Assembly: GCA_024639845.1 (NCBI GenBank)
Contig: JAHEGG010000006.1
Coordinates: forward strand, 1 to 64,000
Source: Microbacteriaceae bacterium
GTDB lineage: Bacteria > Actinomycetota > Actinomycetes > Actinomycetales > Microbacteriaceae
Length of the DNA: 64,000 nucleotides
Direction: 5' to 3'
A program made the position numbers and the translations under genes. Numbering within the stretch: the stretch's first letter is position 1; the number at the start of each line of letters is the position of its first letter. The notes under the pieces were generated by a model. It was not told the origin of the DNA. It was given only the letters and a program-made list of their open reading frames with translations, and did not search any database. This document shows, one piece after another, positions 31,034 through 41,983 of this stretch.

Positions 31034-32009
31034 TGAACTGCGTCTCCCTCTTGTTTCCAAACATGCCCTGCGGCCTGAAGATCACCAGAAGCATCAGCGA
31101 AAGACCGATCAGAATGAATCGAATCTGAGCGACATCCGGCTGGCTTAGGAATGGCAGCCAACCCATTTCAACCATGGCGCCCATGATTCCCTGAGTGAGG
31201 CTGATCAGGGCCAAGAAGATCATGCCACCGGCGATTGGGCCAAGAATCGTGGCAGCGCCACCGAGCAGAAGTACCGACCAGATCGTGAAGGTGAAGTTGG
31301 TGGTCCAGGTTTGTGGCTGAACGTTCGACAGATTTAGCACAAAGATCATGCCGCCGATGCTTGCAAACATGCCGCCGATGATCAGGGATTGCAGTTTGTA
31401 GGCGAATACGTTCTTTCCGAGGCTGCGCACAGCATCCTCGTCTTCACGAATGCCTTTCAAAACTCGGCCCCAAGGTGAGCGCATGAGCAAACGCAGAACA
31501 AGAGCGCCAAGGATGATCGTTCCCCAGCCGACGATGAGCACGAACAGCTGGTCGGAGCGGTAGGTCACAAAGCCGAAGTTGTAGTCGGCTTCTGGAATCG
31601 GGTTTAGCGCCCAGAATTGCTTGCCGAACTGGCTGAGGCCGTTAGAGCCACCGGTGACCTTTGCGAAACCGATTGTGGTCATGAAATAGCGGAAAACCTC
31701 GGATGTTGCGATGGTAACAATGGCGAGGTAGTCGGCTCGAAGCCTCAGGGTGGGAATGCCCAGGATAAGCGCAAAGATAGCTGAGCAAACCAGACCCATG
31801 ATCACAGCCAGCCACAGGGGTAGTTGGAACGTGATGAGACCGATTGCCATGCCATAAGCGCCGACGGCCGCGAAGGCTGCTTGACCGAAGTTGAGCAGAC
31901 CGGTGTAACCGAAGTGCACCGAAAGGCCCATTGCACAGAGCACAAATGTGATCGTGGTTGGGCTGATCATCTCGCCGAGGGCGAGGCTGAGGATGTTCAA
32001 GATGTCCAT
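31026..32009 (-). CDS. livM: Branched-chain amino acid ABC transporter permease
   Basis: LSVHFGYTGLLNFGQAAFAAVGAYGMAI; LivM-type. Confidence 0.93.
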   Translation of the reverse strand: MDILNILSLALGEMISPTTITFVLCAMGLSVHFGYTGLLNFGQAAFAAVGAYGMAIGLITFQLPLWLAVIMGLVCSAIFALILGIPTLRLRADYLAIVTIATSEVFRYFMTTIGFAKVTGGSNGLSQFGKQFWALNPIPEADYNFGFVTYRSDQLFVLIVGWGTIILGALVLRLLMRSPWGRVLKGIREDEDAVRSLGKNVFAYKLQSLIIGGMFASIGGMIFVLNLSNVQPQTWTTNFTFTIWSVLLLGGAATILGPIAGGMIFLALISLTQGIMGAMVEMGWLPFLSQPDVAQIRFILIGLSLMLLVIFRPQGMFGNKRETQFNG

Positions 32010-32015
32010 CTGCGC

Positions 32016-34930
<2,915 letters not shown>

Positions 34931-34939
34931 GAGAGTCAA

Positions 34940-36058
34940 ATGAGCGAAGTAGAAATCGGTCGCGGAAAGCGCGGCACCAGGGCTTGGGCCTTTGACGACA
35001 TCGCCATCGTGCCGTCGCGTCGCACTCGTGACACCTCGGATGTCTCAACCGACTGGAACATCGATGCATACAAGTTCTCGCTGCCGGTGGTTGCCGCTCC
35101 GATGGACTCGGTGGTTTCACCAGAGACCGCAATCGCGATCGGCAAGCTCGGCGGCCTCGGAGTGCTCGACCTCGAAGGTCTTTGGACCCGCTACGAAGAC
35201 CCATCGCAGCAACTCAACGAGATCGCCAAGCTTTCACCTGAGCAAGCCACCGCTCGCATGCAGCAGATTTATGCCGAGCCGATCAAACCAGAGTTGATTC
35301 GCGACCGAATCGCCCAGATTCGCGCCGCAGGCGTGACCGTTGCCGGTGCTTTGTCGCCTCAGCGCACAGCCGAGTTCGCCAAGACCGTGATCGCCGCCGG
35401 TGTAGACCTCTTCGTCATTCGTGGCACCACGGTTTCGGCCGAGCACGTCTCTAAGACTCGCGAGCCACTAAACCTCAAGCAGTTCATCTATGAACTCGAT
35501 GTTCCGGTAATCGTTGGTGGGGCGGCCACCTACACCGCGGCACTTCACCTCATGCGCACCGGTGCAGCAGGTGTGCTAGTCGGCTTCGGTGGTGGAGCGG
35601 CGTCGACCACTCGACGTGTGTTGGGCATCCACGCGCCCATGGCCACCGCAGTTGCCGATGTGGCTGGTGCTCGCCGTGACTACATGGATGAATCGGGCGG
35701 CCGCTATGTGCACGTGATCGCCGATGGCGGTTTGGGTTCTTCTGGCGACATCGTCAAAGCCATCGCCTGCGGTGCCGATGCCGTTATGCTCGGTTCGGTT
35801 TTGGCTCGTGCCACCGAGGCTCCGGGTGCCGGTTGGCACTGGGGTGCCGAGGCGCACAACGCCGAGTTGCCTCGCGGCCACCGCGTTCAGGTTGGCACCG
35901 GCGGCTCGCTCGAGCAGATTCTGCTCGGCCCATCGACCAGTGCCGACGGCACCTCAAACCTGATCGGTGCTCTTCGCCGCGCAATGGCTACCACCGGCTA
36001 CAGCGACCTCAAAGAGTTCCAGCGCGTCGAAGTTGTTGCCGCGCCATACCAGGCCTAA
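34940..36058 (+). CDS. guaB3: GuaB3-family IMP dehydrogenase-related protein
   Basis: EIGRGKRGTRAWAFDDIAIVPSRRTRDTSDVSTDW; GuaB3 signature, tandem with guaB. Confidence 0.93.
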   Translation: MSEVEIGRGKRGTRAWAFDDIAIVPSRRTRDTSDVSTDWNIDAYKFSLPVVAAPMDSVVSPETAIAIGKLGGLGVLDLEGLWTRYEDPSQQLNEIAKLSPEQATARMQQIYAEPIKPELIRDRIAQIRAAGVTVAGALSPQRTAEFAKTVIAAGVDLFVIRGTTVSAEHVSKTREPLNLKQFIYELDVPVIVGGAATYTAALHLMRTGAAGVLVGFGGGAASTTRRVLGIHAPMATAVADVAGARRDYMDESGGRYVHVIADGGLGSSGDIVKAIACGADAVMLGSVLARATEAPGAGWHWGAEAHNAELPRGHRVQVGTGGSLEQILLGPSTSADGTSNLIGALRRAMATTGYSDLKEFQRVEVVAAPYQA

Positions 36059-36838
36059 ATGAAGCCCACCTTTTGGCAAGTTGCGGGCAAGCCCAAATGG
36101 CTTGCAGGTCTCGCGCTTGCCATCGTGGTTGCGATTGTGTTTTCACTTTTCGGCAACTGGCAGCTTTCGCGCAGCATCCGCGTTATTGAAGGCGATTTGC
36201 CGGGCAAGGTTGCCACCCCAATCGAAGAAGTTGCCGAACTTGGCAAGCCGTTTCTCGAGGCTCAGGCCGACCGGTTGGTGAGCGCGAACGTGTTCGTCAA
36301 CAACACGGTTTGCGCCGTGGTTGAGGGGCGACAGCAGTTGCTCGAAGACGGTTCGACCAAGGCCGGCTACTGGGTGGTTTTTGACTCCATCACCAGCGAA
36401 CAGATTCACATCGTGATTGCTGCTGCGTTTTATGAGGGCAAGGATGCCGCGCTGGCAGCCTGCCGCAAAGGCCCGAGCCTAGACTTCGACACTGGCACCG
36501 CTCTGGTCGGGCGCTATGAGCCGAGCGAGGCTCCGGCACTTCGCCTGAGCGAGGCCGCGCCGCTGTTTTCGTCGCTTTCGATCGAACAGTTGATCAACTT
36601 TTGGCCGCTAGAGAAGCCGAAGGTTTACCCGGGTTTCGTGGTCAGTGAGAAGGCGCTTCACGGCGCTAAAGACACCACCGCCGAGTCGATTGTTATTGGT
36701 GTGCGCCAAACCCAAACAGAGCTCAACTGGCTCAGCGCTTTCTATGCCGCCGAGTGGATCATCTTCTCGGGCTTCGCACTGTTTTTGTGGGGTCGCTTGG
36801 TGCAAGATGAGCGCAAGCGTATCGAGGCCGAAGGCTAA
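36059..36838 (+). CDS. SURF1-family protein
   Basis: KPKWLAGLALAIVVAIVFSLFGNWQLSR; two TM at ends; SURF1-like. Confidence 0.85.
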   Translation: MKPTFWQVAGKPKWLAGLALAIVVAIVFSLFGNWQLSRSIRVIEGDLPGKVATPIEEVAELGKPFLEAQADRLVSANVFVNNTVCAVVEGRQQLLEDGSTKAGYWVVFDSITSEQIHIVIAAAFYEGKDAALAACRKGPSLDFDTGTALVGRYEPSEAPALRLSEAAPLFSSLSIEQLINFWPLEKPKVYPGFVVSEKALHGAKDTTAESIVIGVRQTQTELNWLSAFYAAEWIIFSGFALFLWGRLVQDERKRIEAEG

Positions 36839-36915
36839 CTTCAGCGCTTGCACCTTTTGCCATGGCCTGTCCTTGGCCGGCATGAACAAACGATGATTTG
36901 TAATCGAAATGTTGT

Positions 36916-36945
36916 TGACCTGTTCCCCATATTTTAGACAAATTT
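36916..36945 (+). repeat. IS3-family left terminal inverted repeat
   Basis: TGACCTGTTCCCCATATTTTAGACAAATTT. Confidence 0.93.
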
Positions 36946-36983
36946 GGTTGGGGTAACCTCAACCTTTATGGAAGGAATATGGA

Positions 36984-37280
36984 ATGCCTAGAGCCTATAG
37001 TTCTGAATTTAAGTCTCGTGCCGTAGATATGGTTCTTGTTGAGGGGCTCCCAATTCGGGTGGTTGCTGACCAGCTGAAAATTAGCACTTCGGGCCTTGAT
37101 CGTTGGATTCGACAGTTGCGTGGTGAACGGCAGATAACTCCAGGTAAGGGTCTTGCGTTGCCTGAAGCACAGTTGGAGATCCAGAAGTTGAAAAAAGAAG
37201 TACGCCGCTTAAAAGATGAGTTAGAAATTACTCGGCGCGCAGCAGCATTGTTTGCCAGGGACAGTATTTTCCCAAAATGA
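36984..37280 (+). CDS. IS3-family transposase OrfA (HTH_Tnp_1)
   Basis: MPRAYSSEFKSRAVDMVLVEGLPIRVVADQLKISTSGLDRWIRQLRGE..LKKEVRRLKDELEITRRAAALFAR. Confidence 0.95.
   Translation: MPRAYSSEFKSRAVDMVLVEGLPIRVVADQLKISTSGLDRWIRQLRGERQITPGKGLALPEAQLEIQKLKKEVRRLKDELEITRRAAALFARDSIFPK
37271..37277 (+). promoter_or_regulatory. Candidate -1 programmed frameshift heptamer
   Basis: Zero-frame C_CCA_AAA immediately before orfA TGA; -1 shift enters orfB frame exactly. Confidence 0.5.
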
Positions 37281-38173
37281 AATACCCGGTTATTGAAGCT
37301 CTGGCCGGGCAGGGGTTTAAGGTGAGTCAGGTTTGTGGCTTCGTTGGCGTGAACCGTGCCAGCTATTACCACTGGATGCGATCAAAGTCGAACCCGCCCA
37401 AAACAGTGATTCGCCGGAGAGATGTTGCTCGTCAGGTGCTTGAGGTTCACGCGGAATCGCGAAACTCTTATGGTGTTCGGCGAGTGCGCGCTGAACTTAT
37501 TTATGGGCGTCAAATTCGTGCAAGTCACAAATTTGTTTGGAAAGTCATGCAGGAAACAGGCATAACAGGACTTCCAAATAGAAAGAAGTACCGGAGCAAA
37601 GCCAATCTGGCAACTTCAAGTGACTTACTTAACCGCAACTTCGACCACGGTGAGATCAATAAGGTTTGGGTGACAGACATCACGCAGCACTGGACTGGTG
37701 AGGGTTTCCTTTACTGTGCCGCGGTCTTGGACACTCACTCACGCAAAATAGTGGGCTGGTCTATAGATTCCAGTCAAACAAGTCAGCTTGTAACCGATGC
37801 GCTCGAGATGGCTATCCGAAGCCGCAAACCCCAAGGAACCATCATCCATTCTGATCATGGTAGCCAATTCGTATCCTGGGCCTTCAGTCAAAAAATTCGT
37901 GAAGCAGGACTGAGCCCCTCAATGGGTACGATTGGCGACGGATACGATAACGCTCCAATCGAGTCATTCTGGGGCAAAATGCAAACAGAACTGCTAGACA
38001 CACAAAAGTGGTCAACCCGTCAAGAACTAGCAGCAGCTATCTTCAACTACATAGAAGTTTTTCATAACCGACAAAGGCGACACTCAAGTTTGAGCTACCT
38101 AACCCCAGTTGAATATGAGAATGTAAAAATGTTGGCTTCAACCGAAGCCAGCAACGACAGAAAAACTGTCTAA
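37277..38173 (+). CDS. IS3-family transposase OrfB (rve/DDE integrase core)
   Basis: HTH_21 region, WVTDITQHWTGEGFLYCAAVLDTHSRKIVGWSID ... HSDHGSQF ... IESFWGKMQTELL. Confidence 0.97.
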   Translation: MKYPVIEALAGQGFKVSQVCGFVGVNRASYYHWMRSKSNPPKTVIRRRDVARQVLEVHAESRNSYGVRRVRAELIYGRQIRASHKFVWKVMQETGITGLPNRKKYRSKANLATSSDLLNRNFDHGEINKVWVTDITQHWTGEGFLYCAAVLDTHSRKIVGWSIDSSQTSQLVTDALEMAIRSRKPQGTIIHSDHGSQFVSWAFSQKIREAGLSPSMGTIGDGYDNAPIESFWGKMQTELLDTQKWSTRQELAAAIFNYIEVFHNRQRRHSSLSYLTPVEYENVKMLASTEASNDRKTV

Positions 38174-38191
38174 AAAATGGGGAACAGGTCA
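38162..38191 (-). repeat. IS3-family right terminal inverted repeat
   Basis: Reverse complement TGACCTGTTCCCCATTTTTTAGACAGTTTT. Confidence 0.93.
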
Positions 38192-38514
38192 CTGCGACTA
38201 AAGTTGGGAAGACGCTTTCTGTCACAGACCGAGCCCAGGCAAGTGGAGCGGGTGTCTATAAGTTCGTGGTCGCAGGCAAAACGTACATTGGACAATCTAA
38301 GGACGTTGCCAGGCGAATGGCGGAACATGCGCGGAGAGCAGAATGGAAGGGCTATAAAATCGAAAAGTTCAGCTTTGAACCGATGCCTGGCAAATCGACA
38401 CTAGAGCGGAGGCTATTCGAACAAGAGTTGATCGATGGAATGGGCGGGATCCCAAAAAGAGCCGGTAACAAGAAACTATGGAACGTCATCAATGCCGTAC
38501 GACCTAGGAATTGA
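38192..38514 (+). pseudogene. N-terminally truncated GIY-YIG nuclease domain protein, polymorphic-toxin C-terminal tip-like
   Basis: Frame open from the IS edge: TATKVGKTLSVTDRAQASGAGVYKFVVAGKTYIGQSKDVARRMAEHARRAEWKGYKIEKFSFEPMPGKSTLERRLFEQELIDGMGGIPKRAGNKKLWNVINAVRPRN*; first start codon (GTG 38266) falls inside the GIY-YIG motif. Confidence 0.7.
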
Positions 38515-39307
38515 CGATCTTGTCCGTGGCTGGGGCTTTGAGTTTTCCAATAGGCGGATCCACTTTTGGTTCAAGCGACCAATTCCAAAATGCTTGTTAT
38601 TTGTTCTCAGTAGCGCGGGATTTGGATTAACGTATCTCCCTTGGCGTAGTGATTTTCTTGTGAATTCTGGAAAAATTAAGTACAGGGTTGATCTGAGTGG
38701 CGAGGGGGTTCAGGCGGAGCTCGAAAGAGTGCTTGATGCCAGCCCCTTTCTGAGGTCTATGTCTATTAGAACAAGCTTTCCCCTCGATTTGACCAGTTTG
38801 GAGAACAAAAAATCATTGAGGAGCGTGTACACCTCGTCGCCTGTCCTTAAGCCAATTAACTTTGCCAAGACAAAAAAACTTCGTTTGCTGGGCTTGGAAC
38901 GAAACGTTCGTCAAGCGCGGGGTTTGCACAACCTAAAAAGACTCGATTACGTGTACCTGGGCTCGGGAGCACAGGGGAACTTGGCTGCGCTACCGAGCGG
39001 TATCAAGACCTTGATAGTTGCGAGCATCGGTAATCGTAAGTTGGATCTTTCTCGATTTGCGGATCTCAGACACTTAGAACTTGGTGGGGCGAAACATCTA
39101 AATTTTGCAGAACTTAAGCTTTCTAGAAAACTGAAAACTCTAACGCTCTCATCAGTTAGAACTATCTCCTGCTTCGATGTGTTCATCTCGGACGCCACCT
39201 GTTTACGCATCGTGAAATTGGATGACTGTGGCGATGAAGTTATTAAGTTGGTGACGCGTGGCGAGGGAACCAGATCTGTGACCGTTGTCCAATCGCCTGA
39301 CTGGTGA
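38492..39307 (+). CDS. Leucine-rich-repeat-like protein, candidate immunity protein
   Basis: ATG 38492 (MPYDLGIDDLVRGWGFEF) overlaps the GIY-YIG stop; LRR-like KKLRLLGLERN..LHNLKRLDYVYLGSG..LDLSRFADLRHLELGGAKHLNFAELKLSRKLKTLTLSS. Confidence 0.6.
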   Translation: MPYDLGIDDLVRGWGFEFSNRRIHFWFKRPIPKCLLFVLSSAGFGLTYLPWRSDFLVNSGKIKYRVDLSGEGVQAELERVLDASPFLRSMSIRTSFPLDLTSLENKKSLRSVYTSSPVLKPINFAKTKKLRLLGLERNVRQARGLHNLKRLDYVYLGSGAQGNLAALPSGIKTLIVASIGNRKLDLSRFADLRHLELGGAKHLNFAELKLSRKLKTLTLSSVRTISCFDVFISDATCLRIVKLDDCGDEVIKLVTRGEGTRSVTVVQSPDW

Positions 39308-39640
39308 TTAACCTCCCAGGCCAGCACCGAAACCGTCGTATACACCAGAGTGATTTTCAGAAATCCTCACCATTTGTTTGAGGAGCGCTTTTATTGTCTC
39401 GTCTTTAAGATCAGAAACGTGAGTTGCCGAAACCTCTACGTTGAAAAGCCCTCGCTTGGAAACCGTGACATCAAAGTTGAGCCCCATAAGAGTTTTACAG
39501 GCTTCGTCTGCGGATTGCTTGTCGTTGAACGTGAAGAAGTGGTTTACCTCTCGCGGAGTTGATAGAGAATCTTGCAACTCTTTGCGTTGTTGCAGTTGCC
39601 CGGCCCAAGCCTCAAGCTGAAAGTTCAGTTGGTTTGACAC
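39308..39640 (-). CDS. RraB-like (regulator of ribonuclease E activity B family) protein
   Basis: TPREVNHFFTFNDKQSADEACKTLMGLNFDVTVSKRG...LLKQMVRISENHSGVYDGFGAGLGG resembles the RraB fold family. Confidence 0.55.
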   Translation of the reverse strand: MSNQLNFQLEAWAGQLQQRKELQDSLSTPREVNHFFTFNDKQSADEACKTLMGLNFDVTVSKRGLFNVEVSATHVSDLKDETIKALLKQMVRISENHSGVYDGFGAGLGG

Positions 39641-39985
39641 GGTAACCTCCTGGGTCTGTCTTGAGGTTCAGCCACTGCCGATTACAGGCCTAACCAATCG
39701 GTACTTGAGATTTTAGCGCTGGATTCAGCACAATTCTTTGCGCGAGTGAATGCTAACAAACCTCGACCGAATACCGTAATGTGGCGGCCTAATCGCGTGA
39801 CGACACCAGTTTAATCTAGGAGGAATTCTGAACAATGTTGGTTGCTAGTTGAATTAGCTCGTGACGTGCCAGCGCAATATCAAACATGTAGTTGGTGCAC
39901 CTGTTGGACCCGTGAGGATGCCTCCCACAGAGAGTCACCAAGGGGACGAAGACAACAAGAGGGATCGGTGGCTTAAACTAGAGCC

Positions 39986-40402
39986 ATGCCCCAGACTTCG
40001 AGCCCAGCATCCGCGTTCACACTCAAACTGTTTCGCATTGCGTCGCTGACCACCGGAATCTTTCTGCTGACCATCACGATTCTTTATGTGATTCGATTAG
40101 CGACCAACCAAGAGCTTTGGGCGCTCGGCCCGAACGGGTTTTTGACCCTCGAAACTTTCACCATGACCGCCGACGGTTTTCGCGAGGGGCTGCCACAGAG
40201 TGGCCTCGACCTAACCTCGATCTCGCTCATCGTGCACGGCTGGCTCTATGTGCTTTACCTCTATGCCTGCTTCAGGGTCTGGACCGAAACCCGCTGGTCA
40301 TTCCTGCGCTTTTTGGTGATGGCCGCCGGTGGAGTTGTGCCATTCTTGTCATTCTTCACCGAGCGTCACTACGGCCGCCTTGCCAAGGGAGATTCAAATT
40401 AA
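39986..40402 (+). CDS. DUF3817 integral membrane protein
   Basis: [23 protein letters not shown]...[49 protein letters not shown]. Confidence 0.88.
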   Translation: MPQTSSPASAFTLKLFRIASLTTGIFLLTITILYVIRLATNQELWALGPNGFLTLETFTMTADGFREGLPQSGLDLTSISLIVHGWLYVLYLYACFRVWTETRWSFLRFLVMAAGGVVPFLSFFTERHYGRLAKGDSN

Positions 40403-41954
40403 CCAGCCTGTTCTAGTCGTCGACTTTGGTGCGCAATACGCCCAGTTGATCGCCCGTCGCGTTCGTGAAGCCGGCGTCTACAGCGAAATCGTTCACCACA
40501 ATGTGACCGCCGAGCAGGTGCGCGCCAAGAACCCGGCCGCCATCATTCTTTCGGGTGGCCCTTCGTCTGTTTACGAGGATGGCTCGCCTCAACTTGACCC
40601 GCAGATTCTCGAGCTCGGTGTGCCAGTGCTTGGCATTTGCTATGGCTTTCAAACCCTTGCCAACCTGCTCGGTGGTCGCGTTGACCGCTCGGGCATCAAA
40701 GAGTACGGCGCAACCGAACTTCGCGTGAGCGACGGCGGTGAGCTTCTCGAGGGTCAGCCTGCCGAGCAGATTTGCTGGATGAGCCACGGCGACCAGGTGA
40801 TGCAGGCTCCAGAAGGTTTTGAGGTGTTGGCTTCGACCGACATCACTCCGGTGGCCGCGTTCGCCAACTCACAGCGCAAGATTTATGGCGTGCAGTGGCA
40901 CCCAGAGGTGAAGCACTCGCAGTTTGGTCAGAAGGTTCTCGAAAACTTCTTGCACAACGCCGCCGGCATCGCCCCAACCTGGAACTCGGGCAACGTCATC
41001 GCAGAGCAGGTCGAAAAGATTCGCGCGCAGGTCGGCAACGACCGCGTTATCTGCGGTCTGTCTGGTGGTGTCGACTCGGCTGTTGCCGCGGCGCTGGTTC
41101 ACAAGGCGGTGGGCGATCAGCTAGTTTGCGTGTTCGTAAACCACGGGCTACTTCGTCAAGGTGAGGCCGAGCAGGTTGAGCGTGACTATGTGGCTGCCAC
41201 GGGCATCCGTTTGGTTGTTGTCGATGCTGAGCAAAAATTCTTGGACGCTCTCGCCGGCGTCAGCGACCCAGAAACCAAGCGCAAGATCATCGGTCGCGAG
41301 TTTATTCGCACCTTCGAAGAGGCCCAGACCGCGCTGATTGAGGAGTCGAAGGCCGACGACCGGCCGATTCGATTCTTGGTTCAGGGAACGCTCTACCCAG
41401 ACGTGGTTGAGTCAGGTGGCGGGGCGACCGCCGGCATCAAGAGCCACCACAACGTTGGCGGGCTGCCAGACGACCTGCAGTTCGAGCTCGTTGAGCCGCT
41501 GCGCACGCTGTTCAAAGACGAGGTTCGCGCGATCGGCGCCGAGCTCGGTTTGCCTCACGAAATTGTTCAGCGCCAGCCGTTCCCAGGCCCAGGCCTTGGA
41601 ATTCGCATAGTTGGAGAAGTGAACAAGGAGCGCCTCGACCTGCTGCGCAAGGCAGATGCCATCGTTCGCAACGAGCTAACCAACGCTGGCCTCGATGGCG
41701 AGATTTGGCAGTGCCCGGTTGTGTTGCTAGCGGATGTTCGCTCGGTTGGCGTGCAGGGAGACGGCCGCACATACGGTCACCCGATTGTGCTTCGCCCGGT
41801 TTCGAGCGAAGATGCCATGACCGCCGACTGGACTCGCGTGCCTTATGACCTTCTCGCCAAGATCTCTAACCGCATCACCAACGAGGTCGACGGGGTCAAC
41901 CGCGTGGTGCTCGACGTAACCTCAAAGCCACCCGGCACCATCGAGTGGGAGTAA
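40398..41954 (+). CDS. guaA: GMP synthase (glutamine-hydrolyzing); probable ATT start
   Basis: [32 protein letters not shown]..; ATP-PPase [16 protein letters not shown]-track start 40329 lies well inside the DUF3817 gene. Confidence 0.95.
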   Translation: MNQPVLVVDFGAQYAQLIARRVREAGVYSEIVHHNVTAEQVRAKNPAAIILSGGPSSVYEDGSPQLDPQILELGVPVLGICYGFQTLANLLGGRVDRSGIKEYGATELRVSDGGELLEGQPAEQICWMSHGDQVMQAPEGFEVLASTDITPVAAFANSQRKIYGVQWHPEVKHSQFGQKVLENFLHNAAGIAPTWNSGNVIAEQVEKIRAQVGNDRVICGLSGGVDSAVAAALVHKAVGDQLVCVFVNHGLLRQGEAEQVERDYVAATGIRLVVVDAEQKFLDALAGVSDPETKRKIIGREFIRTFEEAQTALIEESKADDRPIRFLVQGTLYPDVVESGGGATAGIKSHHNVGGLPDDLQFELVEPLRTLFKDEVRAIGAELGLPHEIVQRQPFPGPGLGIRIVGEVNKERLDLLRKADAIVRNELTNAGLDGEIWQCPVVLLADVRSVGVQGDGRTYGHPIVLRPVSSEDAMTADWTRVPYDLLAKISNRITNEVDGVNRVVLDVTSKPPGTIEWE

Positions 41955-41983
41955 CCGAGCGTTCACTCGCTTGACCTAATCTC

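Larger units (their letters stand above)
36916..38191 (+). mobile_element. IS3-family insertion sequence, complete
   Basis: Terminal inverted repeats TGACCTGTTCCCCAT[A/T]TTTTAGACA..., 27/30 identical; overlapping orfA/orfB transposase genes. Confidence 0.95.

Noticed and set aside
38177-38404. ORF 38177..38404 (+) next to the IS
   Set aside because: Overlaps the GIY-YIG frame and starts within the IS inverted repeat; composition looks like a spurious frame
39861-40049. ORF 39861..40049 (+) 62 aa
   Set aside because: Overlaps the DUF3817 start and promoter; low-complexity charged composition without homology signature
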